A DNA stretch of 64,000 nt from Saccharopolyspora ipomoeae (GTDB lineage: Bacteria; Actinomycetota; Actinomycetes; Mycobacteriales; Pseudonocardiaceae): the NCBI RefSeq assembly GCF_029952525.1, contig NZ_JASAOF010000031.1, forward strand, positions 1-64,000, given 5' to 3'. The translations under genes were made by a program, and so were the position numbers. Of the stretch, positions 36,707 to 47,493 are shown in pieces; within the stretch, counting starts at the first letter, position 1, and every line of letters begins with the position of its first letter. Under the pieces are notes generated by a model. The model saw nothing but the letters and a program-made list of their open reading frames with translations, made no database searches and had not been told where the DNA came from.

Positions 36707-37614
36707 CGCTCCCCCACCGGTTCGGTGCCGCTCACCCCGAGCCCGCCGAACAGGTCCGCCTCGCAGCCCTCGGACGGTCCGGTGGCCAGCACGTAGTGCT
36801 CGGTGGTCACGACCGGGTGGGCGACGCCGTTGGACAGCGCGTAGGAGGCGACTCCGTCACCGTTGCGCCACTGCTCGACCCAGACCTTGACCTGGGTGCC
36901 GTGCGCCCGCAGCGCGCTGATCTTGGCGGGCAGGTGCTCGGCGATGTCGATGACGGTGGTGATCGTCTCGTCGGCGACGCTGGCCAGCTCGTGCGGTTCG
37001 GGCAGGTCGAACGGCAGGTCGTCGGCGCGGGCGAGGTCGGCGAGCCCGGCGGCCAGCGCGTCGCGCGACGGGACCGCGTAGAACAGCCGCTCCACGTCCG
37101 GCACCCGCTCGACGGCGGCGCGGGTGATCTCGTGCGCGCGGATGTGGTCGGGGTGGCCGTAGCCGCCGTCCTCGGCGTAGGTGACGACGACCTGCGGTTT
37201 CACCTCGTCGAGGATCTCCGCGAGGGCCGCGGTCTGCGGCTCGGGATCGCCGGTGGCGAAGGCGCGCGGATGCGCGTCGGGGCGGGAGGTCGCCTGGCCG
37301 GGCTGCTCCCAGAGCATCCCGGAGTCGCGCCACCGGCCGACGCCGCCCAGGAACCGCTGGTCGGCGACGCGCAGCGCGGCGCAGGCCGAGCGGAGTTCAC
37401 CGACGCGATAACCGCCGAGCTGGTCGGCCTGATCGGCCACCAACCCCTGCAGGCTCTCCGGTATGACCTCGCCCTCCTCGCCGAGAGTGCAGGTCACCAC
37501 GTACACCTGCACCCCCCGCGCCGCGTAGCGGGCGATCGTCCCGCCGGTCCACAGGGTCTCGTCATCTGGATGCGCGTGTACCAGCAGCAACCGCGGTGGG
37601 GCCGTCAGCGTCAC
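36703..37614 (-). CDS. mshB: N-acetyl-GlcN-Ins deacetylase of mycothiol synthesis
   Basis: 303 aa. Zinc site AHPDDE at 14-19 (His15, Asp18) and a distal GGYGHPDHIRAHE His. It deacetylates GlcNAc-inositol, the second step of mycothiol synthesis, in the cytosol. The related amidase Mca differs by context; the mshB-Rv1171 pair supports MshB. Repeat copy D lies upstream. Confidence 0.93.
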   Translation of the reverse strand: MTLTAPPRLLLVHAHPDDETLWTGGTIARYAARGVQVYVVTCTLGEEGEVIPESLQGLVADQADQLGGYRVGELRSACAALRVADQRFLGGVGRWRDSGMLWEQPGQATSRPDAHPRAFATGDPEPQTAALAEILDEVKPQVVVTYAEDGGYGHPDHIRAHEITRAAVERVPDVERLFYAVPSRDALAAGLADLARADDLPFDLPEPHELASVADETITTVIDIAEHLPAKISALRAHGTQVKVWVEQWRNGDGVASYALSNGVAHPVVTTEHYVLATGPSEGCEADLFGGLGVSGTEPVGER

Positions 37615-37663
37615 CGGTCCAGCCTAAACGTCGAGCCAGGAGCCACGACCCTGACCCCGACCA

Positions 37664-37850
37664 CCGTCAGGCAACCGCCGAAGGCGGTTTCTCAGTACCC
37701 CACCCAAGCACCTGGCACCGCCGCGGGTTCTGACACGTCTTCTGGGGAGGACAGCCGACGTGTCGTGTATTGGCATACACAAGCCTCGGATCCCGGAGCC
37801 AGAAGGCGTGTCAGGTTCCGCTACCCGCACCGCCAAGCAACAAGACCACA
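37664..37850 (-). repeat. Structured 3'-end repeat, copy D
   Basis: Stem arms TGACACGTCTTCTGG (37731-37745) and CCAGAAGGCGTGTCA (37799-37813), one G-U, otherwise paired with a sequence unlike the other copies. Apical GTGTAT-TGGC-ATACAC. A left side-hairpin CCGCC-gaa-GGCGG is followed by TTTCTC. It occupies most of the 311-base gap between mshB and lpqW, about 75 bases past the lpqW stop. Confidence 0.82.
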
Positions 37851-37925
37851 GAGTCTTGTCAGTAGACGAAACCCCAAACCATCAGCAGTGACGAGCAAAC
37901 AAGACCACAACACAAGAAAACACCA

Positions 37926-39686
37926 TTAATAGCCATCGTTTTCAGCCGGTGTGCCCAACCAGTCGGCAGCTGTGGAGAACGGCCCGGCAAACCCGTTCCC
38001 GGGCTGAACCCCCCGAGCCTCCTTGGTGAGCGCCAGCACCTGGGCCTGCTGGTACAGCGGCAGAGCGATCGCGTCCCGCCACAGCACGGATTCGACGTTG
38101 GTCGACGCCTGCTGGAACGACAGCTTCCCGCTCAGGGCGGCGTCGATGGTCGGCTGCAGGAGCTCGTCGCAGAACCCGGCCGCGTTGTACGGCAGCGTCT
38201 GATCGTCGGTGTCGACACCGGGGCACCCGTAGGACGAGGCCATGGTGGCGGCCGGGTCGCCGCCCGCCGGGCGGGGCGCGACGGCCATGTCGACGGTGCC
38301 GGAGGTACCGGCCTCGGCCGAGTGCGGGTCGGTGGCGAGCATGTCGCCGAAGAGCTGGTCCCCGGTCGGTGTCACGACGGTGGCCTGGATGCCCTGGTCG
38401 CGGAGCTGCTGGGCGGCGGCCTCGGCGATCTTGATGTAGCCCTCGTGCTCGAAGGGGGCGGCGATCACCAGGTTCAGCGGGCGTCCGTCGCGGATCCACG
38501 AGCCGCCGCTGCGCTGGTAGCCGGCGTCGGTCAGGAGCCGTTGGACCTGCGCCGGGTCGGGCTTCTTGGGCAGTGCCCCGGCGGGTTCGGTCGGGGTGTA
38601 GCCGTGCTCGGACGGGGCGAGGACCTGGGCGTGCGCGTGCAGCTGGTCGCCGGGGCCGCCTTCGGTCCCGGCTTCGATCAGCGCGGGGCGGTCGAGCGCG
38701 GCCATGACGGCTTGCCGGACCTTCGTGTCGGCGAGGGCGCGGCTGTCCTGCCGCAGCAGCATCTCCATCGTGGCCGGGCGCGGCACGGTCATCAGCTGCA
38801 CCTGGTCGCCGAGTTCGCGCAGCGACTGGACGGTGCGCGCGTCGGGGCTGAACAGGGCGAGGTGGCTGTCGCCGCTGCGCAGCGCCTCCACCTGGCGGGT
38901 CTTGTCGAGGGCGCGCAGCACGATCCGGTCGGACTTGGCGGGCGGGCCCCAGTAGCGGTCGTTGCGCTCCAGGATGATCTCGCCGCGGTCCAGGTCGATC
39001 TGCCGGATCGCGAACGGCCCGCCGGAGGCCGGGTAGCCGTCGTCGAGGACGGTCGCCCAGCCGCGCGGGGCGGAGCGCAGCAGGTGCGCGGGCAGCAGGT
39101 TGTTGAACAGCGTCTGCCACCCGGCGAAGGGTCTGCTGAAGGTCACGTCGACGGTCTTGCCGCCCTGCCGGGAGGCGACGTCGTCGATCAGCCGGTATCC
39201 GGCCGGGTCGGCCACTCCGGGCTGGGACTTGAGCTGTTCCCACAGGTAGACGAAGTCCTCGGCGGCGATCGGCGCGCCGTCGGACCAGCTGGCTTCGCGC
39301 TTGATCCGGTACCGGACGGTGAACTTCTCGGCGTCCGGGACGATCTCGGCCGAGTCCATCAGGTTGGTGTCGAGCTGCAGGGCGCCGTCGGCGCCGGGCC
39401 GGAACACCGAGGGCAGCATGAGGCCGGCCAGCGCGGAGCTGGTCGGTGACAGGTCGGCGAGGGTGTGCGGGTTGAACCCGCCTTCGAGCTCGTCGAGGCC
39501 GACGACGACCTCGATCGGCATCGGCTGCGCCGGGGTGCTGGTGCTGGGTTCGCTGGTCGTCGGGTTCGGTGCCACGAGCTGCGGCGGCGGGGCGTTCGTG
39601 CACCCGGCCACCAGGCTGATGGACACCAGCACGGGGCCCACCAGCAGGGGAACCGCTCCTCGTGTGCGGCGTCGACCCTGGGACAC
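37926..39686 (-). CDS. lpqW: LpqW-like family-5 solute-binding lipoprotein
   Basis: 586 aa with lipobox LVAGC (Cys29) after a basic N-terminus. The body has the family-5 peptide/nickel-binding layout (YRIKREASWSDGAPIAAEDFVYLWEQL; GGPFAIRQIDLDRGEIILERNDRYWG; DALF-like end). No permease or ATPase gene is adjacent, as for mycobacterial LpqW (Rv1166), an orphan that influences PIM/LAM mannolipid synthesis. It is encoded beside typA as there. Transport is therefore doubtful. Confidence 0.85.
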   Translation of the reverse strand: MSQGRRRTRGAVPLLVGPVLVSISLVAGCTNAPPPQLVAPNPTTSEPSTSTPAQPMPIEVVVGLDELEGGFNPHTLADLSPTSSALAGLMLPSVFRPGADGALQLDTNLMDSAEIVPDAEKFTVRYRIKREASWSDGAPIAAEDFVYLWEQLKSQPGVADPAGYRLIDDVASRQGGKTVDVTFSRPFAGWQTLFNNLLPAHLLRSAPRGWATVLDDGYPASGGPFAIRQIDLDRGEIILERNDRYWGPPAKSDRIVLRALDKTRQVEALRSGDSHLALFSPDARTVQSLRELGDQVQLMTVPRPATMEMLLRQDSRALADTKVRQAVMAALDRPALIEAGTEGGPGDQLHAHAQVLAPSEHGYTPTEPAGALPKKPDPAQVQRLLTDAGYQRSGGSWIRDGRPLNLVIAAPFEHEGYIKIAEAAAQQLRDQGIQATVVTPTGDQLFGDMLATDPHSAEAGTSGTVDMAVAPRPAGGDPAATMASSYGCPGVDTDDQTLPYNAAGFCDELLQPTIDAALSGKLSFQQASTNVESVLWRDAIALPLYQQAQVLALTKEARGVQPGNGFAGPFSTAADWLGTPAENDGY

Positions 39687-39831
39687 GCCGAACCTCCCCT
39701 CACATCGGCCGCCGGAGGATCACCCCGGGGCGGGCGCCCCGGGGCTCGGACGGCTTCCATCCGAACGCAGGACGCGCGAGAGCCCCCCATGGTTCCGCAA
39801 GCGATCCGGTGATCGTCACCGGGGTCACACG

Positions 39832-40010
39832 CCGTCAGGCAAGCAGCGGAGCTGCTTTCTCCTTACCCCACCCTCGCAGCCTGCACCGCCGGGGGTTCTG
39901 AGCGGCGCTGTGGCGAGCACGGCTCGACGCCGTGTATTGGACCGCGCGGAGTCCACAGCGCCGCTCAGGTTCCCCTACAGGCACCGCCAAGCAGGGGAAC
40001 CACGGTTCAA
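39832..40010 (-). repeat. Structured 3'-end repeat, copy E
   Basis: Perfect 15-bp stem, arms TGAGCGGCGCTGTGG (39899-39913) and its complement (39953-39967). Outer helix GGGG/CCCC. The apical TGTAT hairpin is shortened (GTGTATTGGACCGC), so the loop is the smallest. The left part shares CCGTCAGGCAA and a GCAGC-gga-GCTGC hairpin plus TTTCTC with copy D. It fills most of the 332-base gap between lpqW and typA, ending about 10 bases past the typA stop. Confidence 0.84.
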
Positions 40011-40018
40011 GCGCGTCA

Positions 40019-41932
<1,914 letters not shown>

Positions 41933-42283
41933 GCGGGTACTCCATGGCTCGGCGCGGAAAGGGCGCGGCGGTTCGTCGATGTGATGCACCGCTGGGCGAT
42001 GGCACCGGATGCGGTTCTCCCGCATGGCGCCTGCGGAACTTCCAGACGCCGGCCGCGGCTCCACTGCGCCGCTGCTGCGGAGCTCATTTCGGGCGACACC
42101 CCGCTGCTTCCGGGGGCGCTACGTCGACACGCGGCCCCGTCCAGGGTAGTGCAAGCGCTTCCGGGACCGGCGAGCACGTGCTCAGCGCAACAACGAACAG
42201 TCGGCGAACATCAAGTTCGCGATCCGGGGTTAGGTTCACCTACGCTCGGCCGTGACGACCGACTCCGCGATGAAAGAAGCACC
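41933..42283. other. Divergent intergenic region typA / small basic protein
   Basis: 351 bases between divergent starts, holding both promoters. No repeat, hairpin or credible coding frame stands out. Confidence 0.5.
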
Positions 42284-42454
42284 GTGGGCAAAGGCACCAT
42301 CAAGGTCAAGAAGAAATGTTGCCACTCGCAACCACCGTGCAAGAGCTGCCCCATCGTGGCTCTGCGCAAACTGCTCAAGGACCAAAAAGCGGAAGAGGTC
42401 AAGAAAAAGCAGAAGAAGGCTCTGAAAGCGGGCAAGAAGAAGGACGCGAAGTGA
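42284..42454 (+). CDS. Small Cys- and Lys-rich protein
   Basis: 56 aa from a GTG after GAAAGAAG. The N-terminal part is MGKGTIKVKKKCCHSQPPC followed by KSCPIV: four Cys in a CCx5Cx2CP arrangement that suggests a small metal knot. The C-terminal half is a Lys/Ala/Glu helix ending KAGKKKDAK. Small actinobacterial proteins with a similar CC...CKxCPVV motif exist; function unknown, nucleic-acid or ribosome contact is plausible from the charge. Confidence 0.75.
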   Translation: MGKGTIKVKKKCCHSQPPCKSCPIVALRKLLKDQKAEEVKKKQKKALKAGKKKDAK

Positions 42455-42511
42455 CCTGGCCGCGGCGCGGGCACCGCGGCGGGGACAGGCCTTCCGGTAA
42501 ACCCGGTCGGG

Positions 42512-42823
42512 TCAGTTCTGCGCGACGGTGCTGAGCGGGTCCGCGTAGGCCGCCAGCTCCGGGATCGTGCGCAGCGCCTGGAACTCGATGACCTCGTACC
42601 GAACCAGTTTGTGCAGGGCGAACGGGTCGGTCGCCAGGATCGCGTCCAGCTTGCCGCGGGACATCGCCCTGGCGATGATCACCGCCCCGTTGCGGGGGTG
42701 CCGGTGACCGGCGGCGATGAAGTCGCCGGCGTCGTAATGCTGGGTGACCCATTCGTAGTGATCTACCAGTTGGGCGTCGATTTCCGATTGGGGCGCGGTG
42801 TATTGCAGCAGCACTACAAACAT
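42512..42823 (-). CDS. YCII family protein
   Basis: 103 aa ferredoxin-like fold: MFVVLLQYTAPQSEIDAQL, HYEWVTQHYDAGDFIAAG, FALHKLVRYEVIEF. The His and Asp residues typical of YCII proteins are present (HYEW, DPF). Biochemical role unknown; YCII domains occur in dehalogenase-like and regulatory contexts. Confidence 0.85.
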   Translation of the reverse strand: MFVVLLQYTAPQSEIDAQLVDHYEWVTQHYDAGDFIAAGHRHPRNGAVIIARAMSRGKLDAILATDPFALHKLVRYEVIEFQALRTIPELAAYADPLSTVAQN

Positions 42824-43085
42824 TCTTTCAATGTAACTCCCCGAGCCCGCCCATGCCGATCACGTTGACGCGTTCTTTTCGCGCAGCACAAGATCAAGAA
42901 TTCGGAAAACGGACTCCCCGGTACGCACGCCCCGAATCCCCTCACTCACCCGGAGCAACCAACCGAAAGCCGCCCCACCCACGAAGACCCGCCTCCACCC
43001 CGAGCGCGCCTTCTGCATTGATCAACCGCAACACCCCGGACGGCTGCAACGCGGCTCCGCTCCACCGCTGCGGCCGCAACGCCTC
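42824..43085. other. Intergenic region upstream of the YCII gene
   Basis: 262 bases, Pro-codon-rich in appearance but with no supported gene. It should carry the YCII promoter; with the palindrome at 43086-43167 it makes a 354-base gene-free gap. Confidence 0.5.
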
Positions 43086-43167
43086 GGCAGGGGACAGTTC
43101 TTCCTCGAATCAACCGGGCAAAACGGATATTGATCATGGGTGATTCGAGGAAAAACTGTCCCCTGCC
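43086..43167. terminator. Family-2 palindrome 3' of the MutT2-like gene
   Basis: Stem of about 28 bp: GGCAGGGGACAGTTCTTCC... pairs with ...GGAAAAACTGTCCCCTGCC, one mismatch and one bulge. The inner stem (CCTCGAATCA/TGATTCGAGG) differs from the other two family members, yet the loop keeps TTGATCATGG. It ends 10 bases from the stop codon. Confidence 0.78.
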
Positions 43168-43177
43168 GTGGTGCACC

Positions 43178-44008
43178 TCACCGCAGCAGGGCGCGGAGGT
43201 CGTGCAGCAGCACCCGGTCGGTTTCGAGCCAGTCGAGGGTGGGGAGGTCGGCAGCGGTGAGCCAGCGGACCTCGCGGTGCTCCACCGCCCGCGGCACCTG
43301 ACCGGGGTCCTTGAGCTCGGCGGTGTGGATGCGCAGGAGCATGCCGTTGTCCAGCGGGACGTCGGTGCCGAGCCGCCCGGTGGGGCGCACGTCGACGTCG
43401 AGCTCCTCGCGGCACTCGCGGACCACGGCGTCGGCCTCGTCCTCGCCGGCCTCCACGCGCCCGCCGGGCAGCTCCCACCGGCCCGCGTGCGCGGCCGGGT
43501 AGCTGCGCTGCTGCGCCAGCAGCCGCCCCTCGTGCACCAGGGCCGTGCCCACGACGATCGTCCGGCTCGCCCAGGACTCGGCGAGCTCGCGGACGGCGCG
43601 GACGCGGGCCGCCAGCACGTCGAGCACCAGCTTCCGGCCCACCGCGACGTCGCCGAAACGGCCGAGCACCCCGAGCGGCGTCGTCCACCGCACCGAGTCG
43701 GTGAGCAGCGTGCGCGGGCCGACCTGCGCCAGAACGGTGTCGTGCTCCAGCCGCCGCAACGGGCCACCGACCAGCACCGAGCTCAACCGGTCGGCGTCGG
43801 CGCGGACGATCCTCGTGGTCAGGGTGAACCCGGCGAGGCGGAACGCGAGCTCGTCACCGGGCACCAGCAACGAACCGGCGCCGGTCAGCGCCTCGCCGCG
43901 AACGCCGAGCGCGGCCAGACCGGTCTCGGCGGTGCGGGTGTGCCGCAGCGCGGCCCCCACGGTGGCCAGTGGTGCCTCGATCAGACCGGTGTTGCGCAGA
44001 ACCGCCAC
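43178..44008 (-). CDS. NUDIX hydrolase with N-terminal SRPBCC-like domain (MutT2-like)
   Basis: 276 aa from a GTG at 44008. Residues ~1-135 look like a START/SRPBCC ligand-binding fold (NTGLIEAPLATVGAALRH... LLTDSVRWTTPLGVLGRFGDVAVGRKLV). The C-terminal half is a MutT domain (VVGTALVHEGRLLAQQRS; Nudix box GGRVEAGEDEADAVVRECREELD). The Nudix half resembles CTP/dCTP pyrophosphohydrolases such as MutT2 (Rv1160), its syntenic counterpart, but the front domain is an unexpected fusion. Confidence 0.82.
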   Translation of the reverse strand: MAVLRNTGLIEAPLATVGAALRHTRTAETGLAALGVRGEALTGAGSLLVPGDELAFRLAGFTLTTRIVRADADRLSSVLVGGPLRRLEHDTVLAQVGPRTLLTDSVRWTTPLGVLGRFGDVAVGRKLVLDVLAARVRAVRELAESWASRTIVVGTALVHEGRLLAQQRSYPAAHAGRWELPGGRVEAGEDEADAVVRECREELDVDVRPTGRLGTDVPLDNGMLLRIHTAELKDPGQVPRAVEHREVRWLTAADLPTLDWLETDRVLLHDLRALLR

Positions 44009-44028
44009 GTCCCGAATCTTGCCCGACG

Positions 44029-45351
44029 TCAGGGCGCGGCGGGCCACCGGACCTCGATGCGCGCCCCGCCCTCCGGCGACTCGGCCGCGTGCGCGGTGCC
44101 GCCGCGCCTGGTCACGGCCTCGGCGGCCAGCGCGAGCCCGAGCCCGGCGCCGCCGCTGGTGCGCGCCCGGTCCTCCTCCACCCGGTAGAAGCGGTCGAAC
44201 ACGCGCGGCCGGTGCTCGGCGGGGATGCCGGGGCCGTCGTCGTCGACGACCAGCCGCACGCCCATCCCCGGCTCGGCCTGCACGGACGCCCGCACCAGCG
44301 TCCGGGAGTAGCGCAGCGCGTTGCCGATGATGTTCTCCAGCACGCTCGACACCTCGGCGGGCGCGGCGAGCACGAGCACCGGCCGGTCCGGGACGTCGAC
44401 CAGCACCTCCTCCCCCAGGCGCTCGGCGACCCTCCGCACCGCCGCGACCAGGTCCACCTGCTGGGTCGGTTCGGCCTCGCGCTCCGCCCGCGCGAGCGCC
44501 AGCAGGCTCTCCACCAGCGTGGACAGCCGCTGCGCTTCGAGGGCGATGTCCTGCAGCGTCTCGTGCGCGATCTCCGGGTCGGGGTGCATGACCGCGACCT
44601 CGGCCTGGGCGCGGATGGAGGCGACGGGGTTGCGCAGCTCGTGCGCGGCGTCGCCGGTGAAGCGCCGCAGCCGCTCGGTGTCGGCGTCGCGGCGGGCGAG
44701 CATCGTGTTGAGCTCCTCGGCCAGCGCCCGGATCTCGTCGGCGGCCTCGGGCACCGGCAGCCGCTCCCCCTCCGGGAGCTCGGCGGCCGCGCTGCGGATC
44801 CGGTCGACCGGGCGCAGCGAGCGGTGCACGACGATCCACGTCGCGAAGCCGACCAGCGCCGCGGCCAGCACCGATCCGAAGCTCAGCAGCTTGCCGGTGC
44901 GCCCGGCGGTGTCGGCGAAGCCGACCAGGCGGGATTCGGCCGCCACCAGCAGGTGCCGCCCTGCGGGGTCGGTGACGGGCACGCCGCGCCAGCGGTGCAG
45001 TTCGGCGGGCGCCTCGAAGTCGAGGACGCCGGTGCCCGCGCTGAGCTCGACGATCTGCCACTCGCTGAGGTTCGCGCTGGGCAGGCCGTCCACCGGTGTC
45101 CCGGTCCGCTCCTCCAGCACGCGCACGTCGGGCCTGCCTGCGACGGGCGCGCCCGCCGCGACCTGGTTGGCGGTCCCGCTCGCGATGCGCTTGAGGTCGG
45201 CGTCCACGGAGTCGATCAGCAGCCAGCTGACGATGCCCGCCCCGGCGTGGGCGACGACGCCGAGCCCGATCAGCGCGACGGCCGCGGCCACGACGCTGGT
45301 GCGGAACTGGATGGTGCGACGCTGCCACCAGACGCGCAGGCGGGCGATCAT
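44029..45351 (-). CDS. Two-component sensor histidine kinase
   Basis: 440 aa, ATGA-coupled to the response regulator. Two membrane helices (FRTSVVAAAVALIGLGVVAHAG; SVLAAALVGFATWIVVH) bracket a ~130-residue outside sensor. Then HAMP (RSLRPVDRIRSAAAEL), DHp with phospho-His in GDAAHELRNPVASIRAQ, and ATPase boxes N (ENIIGNALRYS), G1 (DDDGPGIP), F (FDRFYRVE) and G2 (GGAGLGLALA). Architecture is like MprB. Confidence 0.93.
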   Translation of the reverse strand: MIARLRVWWQRRTIQFRTSVVAAAVALIGLGVVAHAGAGIVSWLLIDSVDADLKRIASGTANQVAAGAPVAGRPDVRVLEERTGTPVDGLPSANLSEWQIVELSAGTGVLDFEAPAELHRWRGVPVTDPAGRHLLVAAESRLVGFADTAGRTGKLLSFGSVLAAALVGFATWIVVHRSLRPVDRIRSAAAELPEGERLPVPEAADEIRALAEELNTMLARRDADTERLRRFTGDAAHELRNPVASIRAQAEVAVMHPDPEIAHETLQDIALEAQRLSTLVESLLALARAEREAEPTQQVDLVAAVRRVAERLGEEVLVDVPDRPVLVLAAPAEVSSVLENIIGNALRYSRTLVRASVQAEPGMGVRLVVDDDGPGIPAEHRPRVFDRFYRVEEDRARTSGGAGLGLALAAEAVTRRGGTAHAAESPEGGARIEVRWPAAP

Positions 45352-46031
45352 GCGTCGACGCAGACTCTGTACCCCTGCCCGCGCACGGTCTGCACGAGCT
45401 CGCCCGCACCCACGGCGGACAGCTTCCGCCGCAGGTAGCCGACGTAGACCTCGACGACGTTGCGGGTGACGAACTGCTCCTCGCCCCACACCATGCGCAG
45501 CAGGTCGTCCTTGGGCACCACCGATTCGGGGTGGCTGGCCAGCGCGACGAGCAGCCCGAACTCGCGCGGCGAGAGCGTCACGGGTTGACCGTCCCAGTGC
45601 ACCTCGCGGCTGCTGCGGTCGATCTCCAGCGGCCCCACCCGCAGGCACGCCTGCTGACCGGCGTGGTCGCGGCGCCGCAGCATCGCCCGCACCTGGGCGA
45701 CGAGCACCAGGAACGAGAAGGGCTTGACCAGGTAGCCGTCGGCGCCGAGGTCGAGGCCGTCGGCCTGGTCGACCTCGCCGCTCTTGGCGGAGATGAGCAG
45801 CACGGGGGTGCTCACGTCCTGCTCGCGCATCTTCTCCAGCACCCGGTAACCGGACATGCCGGGCAGCATCACGTCGAGCAGCACGACGTCGAACGCCCCG
45901 GTGGTGGCCAGGCGCAGCGCCTCGGGCCCGTCGGCGGCGACGCTGACCTCCATGCCCTCCGCGGACAGTCCCCGGCGCAGGGCGGTCCGCACTCCCGGCT
46001 CGTCGTCGACAACCAGAACCCGAGGCAACAT
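45348..46031 (-). CDS. OmpR/PhoB family response regulator
   Basis: 227 aa from MLPRVLVVDDE; acidic pair in VVDDEPG, phospho-Asp in VVLLDVMLPGMSG, and Lys in GYLVKPFS. C-terminal winged helix: SPREFGLLVALASHPESVV, VVEVYVGYLRRKL, VRGQGYRV. Probably binds the TCTCAGG repeats upstream of its own operon and upstream of sigE. MprA-like by this logic, although its sequence does not closely match M. tuberculosis MprA. Confidence 0.92.
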   Translation of the reverse strand: MLPRVLVVDDEPGVRTALRRGLSAEGMEVSVAADGPEALRLATTGAFDVVLLDVMLPGMSGYRVLEKMREQDVSTPVLLISAKSGEVDQADGLDLGADGYLVKPFSFLVLVAQVRAMLRRRDHAGQQACLRVGPLEIDRSSREVHWDGQPVTLSPREFGLLVALASHPESVVPKDDLLRMVWGEEQFVTRNVVEVYVGYLRRKLSAVGAGELVQTVRGQGYRVCVDA

Positions 46032-46072
46032 GGTGACCAGGATGCCGACCTGCACCCGGCCGGGGCATCAGG

Positions 46073-46122
46073 TCTCAGGGCCTTCTCACAGTGATCGGCC
46101 GGATTCTCAGCTCGGTCTCAGG
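46073..46122. promoter_or_regulatory. Four-copy TCTCAGG operator of the two-component operon
   Basis: TCTCAGG or TCTCACA/TCTCAG heptamers start at 46073, 46084, 46105 and 46116: two pairs with 11-base period, 21 bases between pairs, so all face one side of the helix. They lie 42-91 bases upstream of the regulator start and also upstream of phhB. Confidence 0.65.
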
Positions 46123-46164
46123 CTGGCCCAGTCGATCCGGCCGCGCTCGGGCACCATGTGAGGC

Positions 46165-46458
46165 ATGACCGAACTGCTCACCGACGCGCAGATCTCCGAG
46201 GCCCTGGAACACCTGCCGGAATGGCACCGGGACGGCGACAAGATCGTCCGCGAGGTGGAATTCCCCGGGTTCCCGCAGGCCATCCAGGCCGTCACCCGCA
46301 TCGCGGAGATCGCCGAGAACGAGAACCACCACCCCGACATCGACATCCGCTACAAGACGGTGACGTTCATGCTCTCCACCCACTACAAGGGCGGCATCAC
46401 CGGCAACGACACCTCGATGGCCCAGGAGATCGACACGGTGGTCGATCAGTTCGCTTGA
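46165..46458 (+). CDS. phhB: 4a-hydroxytetrahydrobiopterin dehydratase
   Basis: 97 aa PCD/DCoH enzyme. The active-site motif ENENHHPDIDIRY contains the key His pair and Pro; LSTHYKGGITGNDTSMAQEID is the C-terminal helix. It dehydrates pterin-4a-carbinolamine. Synteny with Rv1159A beside mutT2. Confidence 0.93.
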   Translation: MTELLTDAQISEALEHLPEWHRDGDKIVREVEFPGFPQAIQAVTRIAEIAENENHHPDIDIRYKTVTFMLSTHYKGGITGNDTSMAQEIDTVVDQFA

Positions 46459-46465
46459 GAACTGT

Positions 46466-47419
46466 TCATCCTGAGCCCTCGATGAGGTCGGCGACTTCGA
46501 AGGCGCAGCCCCAGGAGAGGCCGACGCCGCAGCCGGCGTGGCCGTAGTCGTGGATGATCCGGGCGCCTTCGTAGTCCTCGGTGCACACGCGCACCGAGTC
46601 GCGGCCGGGGCGGAGGCCGACGGTCTCCTCCAGGACCTCGACGTCGGCCAGGCGCGGTTCGAGCCGGGCGGCGCGGCGGAGGATGCCGTCGCTGATCTCC
46701 GGCCGCGGCCTCCGCCGCCAGTCGTGGTCCAGCGAGATGCCGCCGAGCACCAGCCGATCGCCGTGCGGCATCCACGACGTGAACTCGCCGCCGTCGCTGA
46801 GCTCGATGAAGTACTCGTCGATGCCCGGGTTGCGCACCACGACGTGCTGCCCGAACAGCGGGTGCACGCCGGGGTCGCCGACGAGCTCGTGCGCGCCGAC
46901 GCCGGTGCAGTTGACGACGACGTCGGATTCGGCTGCGGCGTCGGCCAGCGACTGCACCGGGCTCAGCCGGATCTCGCCGCCCGCCGCCTGGAACCGCTCC
47001 AGCAGGTGGTCGAGGTAGCGGGGCATGTCGATCAGCGGAACGGTTCCCCGGTAGCCCCAGACGAAGCCGTCGGGGAGCTCCTGCTCGCCACATCGCTGCA
47101 GGTCGGGGATGAGCTTGGTCTCGGGCGGGACGACGTCGCCGAGGTCGAACCGCGCGGCCATCCGGCCGGAGGCCAGGTGCACGCCGGAGCTCTCGTCGCG
47201 CGCGAGCGCGGTGAACTCGGCGTGCGACAGGGTCGCCCAGTACAGGACCCGTTCCGGGGGTTTGAGCCGCGCCGGACCCCACATCGCCCCGGCCACGGCG
47301 GACGTCGTCTCGCGCGGCCGCTCGGCGGTGCGGATCAGCACGTCCCGGCCTGCTTCGGCGAGCACGACGCCGCAGGTCAGGCCGTGCACGCCAGCACCGA
47401 TCACGAGTACCGGACTCAC
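46466..47419 (-). CDS. D-amino-acid oxidase
   Basis: 317-aa FAD oxidoreductase. N-terminal dinucleotide fold PVLVIGAGVHGLTCGVVLAEAG; DAO signature near the end IIHDYGHAGCGVGLSWG; VNCTGVGA. It would oxidatively deaminate D-amino acids to keto acids with H2O2. The C-terminus EVADLIEGSG has no SKL tail, normal for bacteria. It converges on phhB with a 7-base gap and no visible terminator. Confidence 0.88.
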   Translation of the reverse strand: MSPVLVIGAGVHGLTCGVVLAEAGRDVLIRTAERPRETTSAVAGAMWGPARLKPPERVLYWATLSHAEFTALARDESSGVHLASGRMAARFDLGDVVPPETKLIPDLQRCGEQELPDGFVWGYRGTVPLIDMPRYLDHLLERFQAAGGEIRLSPVQSLADAAAESDVVVNCTGVGAHELVGDPGVHPLFGQHVVVRNPGIDEYFIELSDGGEFTSWMPHGDRLVLGGISLDHDWRRRPRPEISDGILRRAARLEPRLADVEVLEETVGLRPGRDSVRVCTEDYEGARIIHDYGHAGCGVGLSWGCAFEVADLIEGSG

Positions 47420-47493
47420 CCGTCCGACGCTAGCAGTCCCGAGGCCGAGCGGACCCCCGGGAAATCGGGGTTTCACCCGGCCGCCCGGTCATG

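Noticed and set aside
37926..39686. Peptide ABC transporter operon for the family-5 binding protein
   Set aside because: No permease or ATPase gene flanks it; synteny supports an orphan LpqW-like role.
44029..46031. Direct naming of the two-component system as mprAB
   Set aside because: Operator logic and architecture fit, but residue similarity to MprA/MprB is not close enough by eye and the locus differs.
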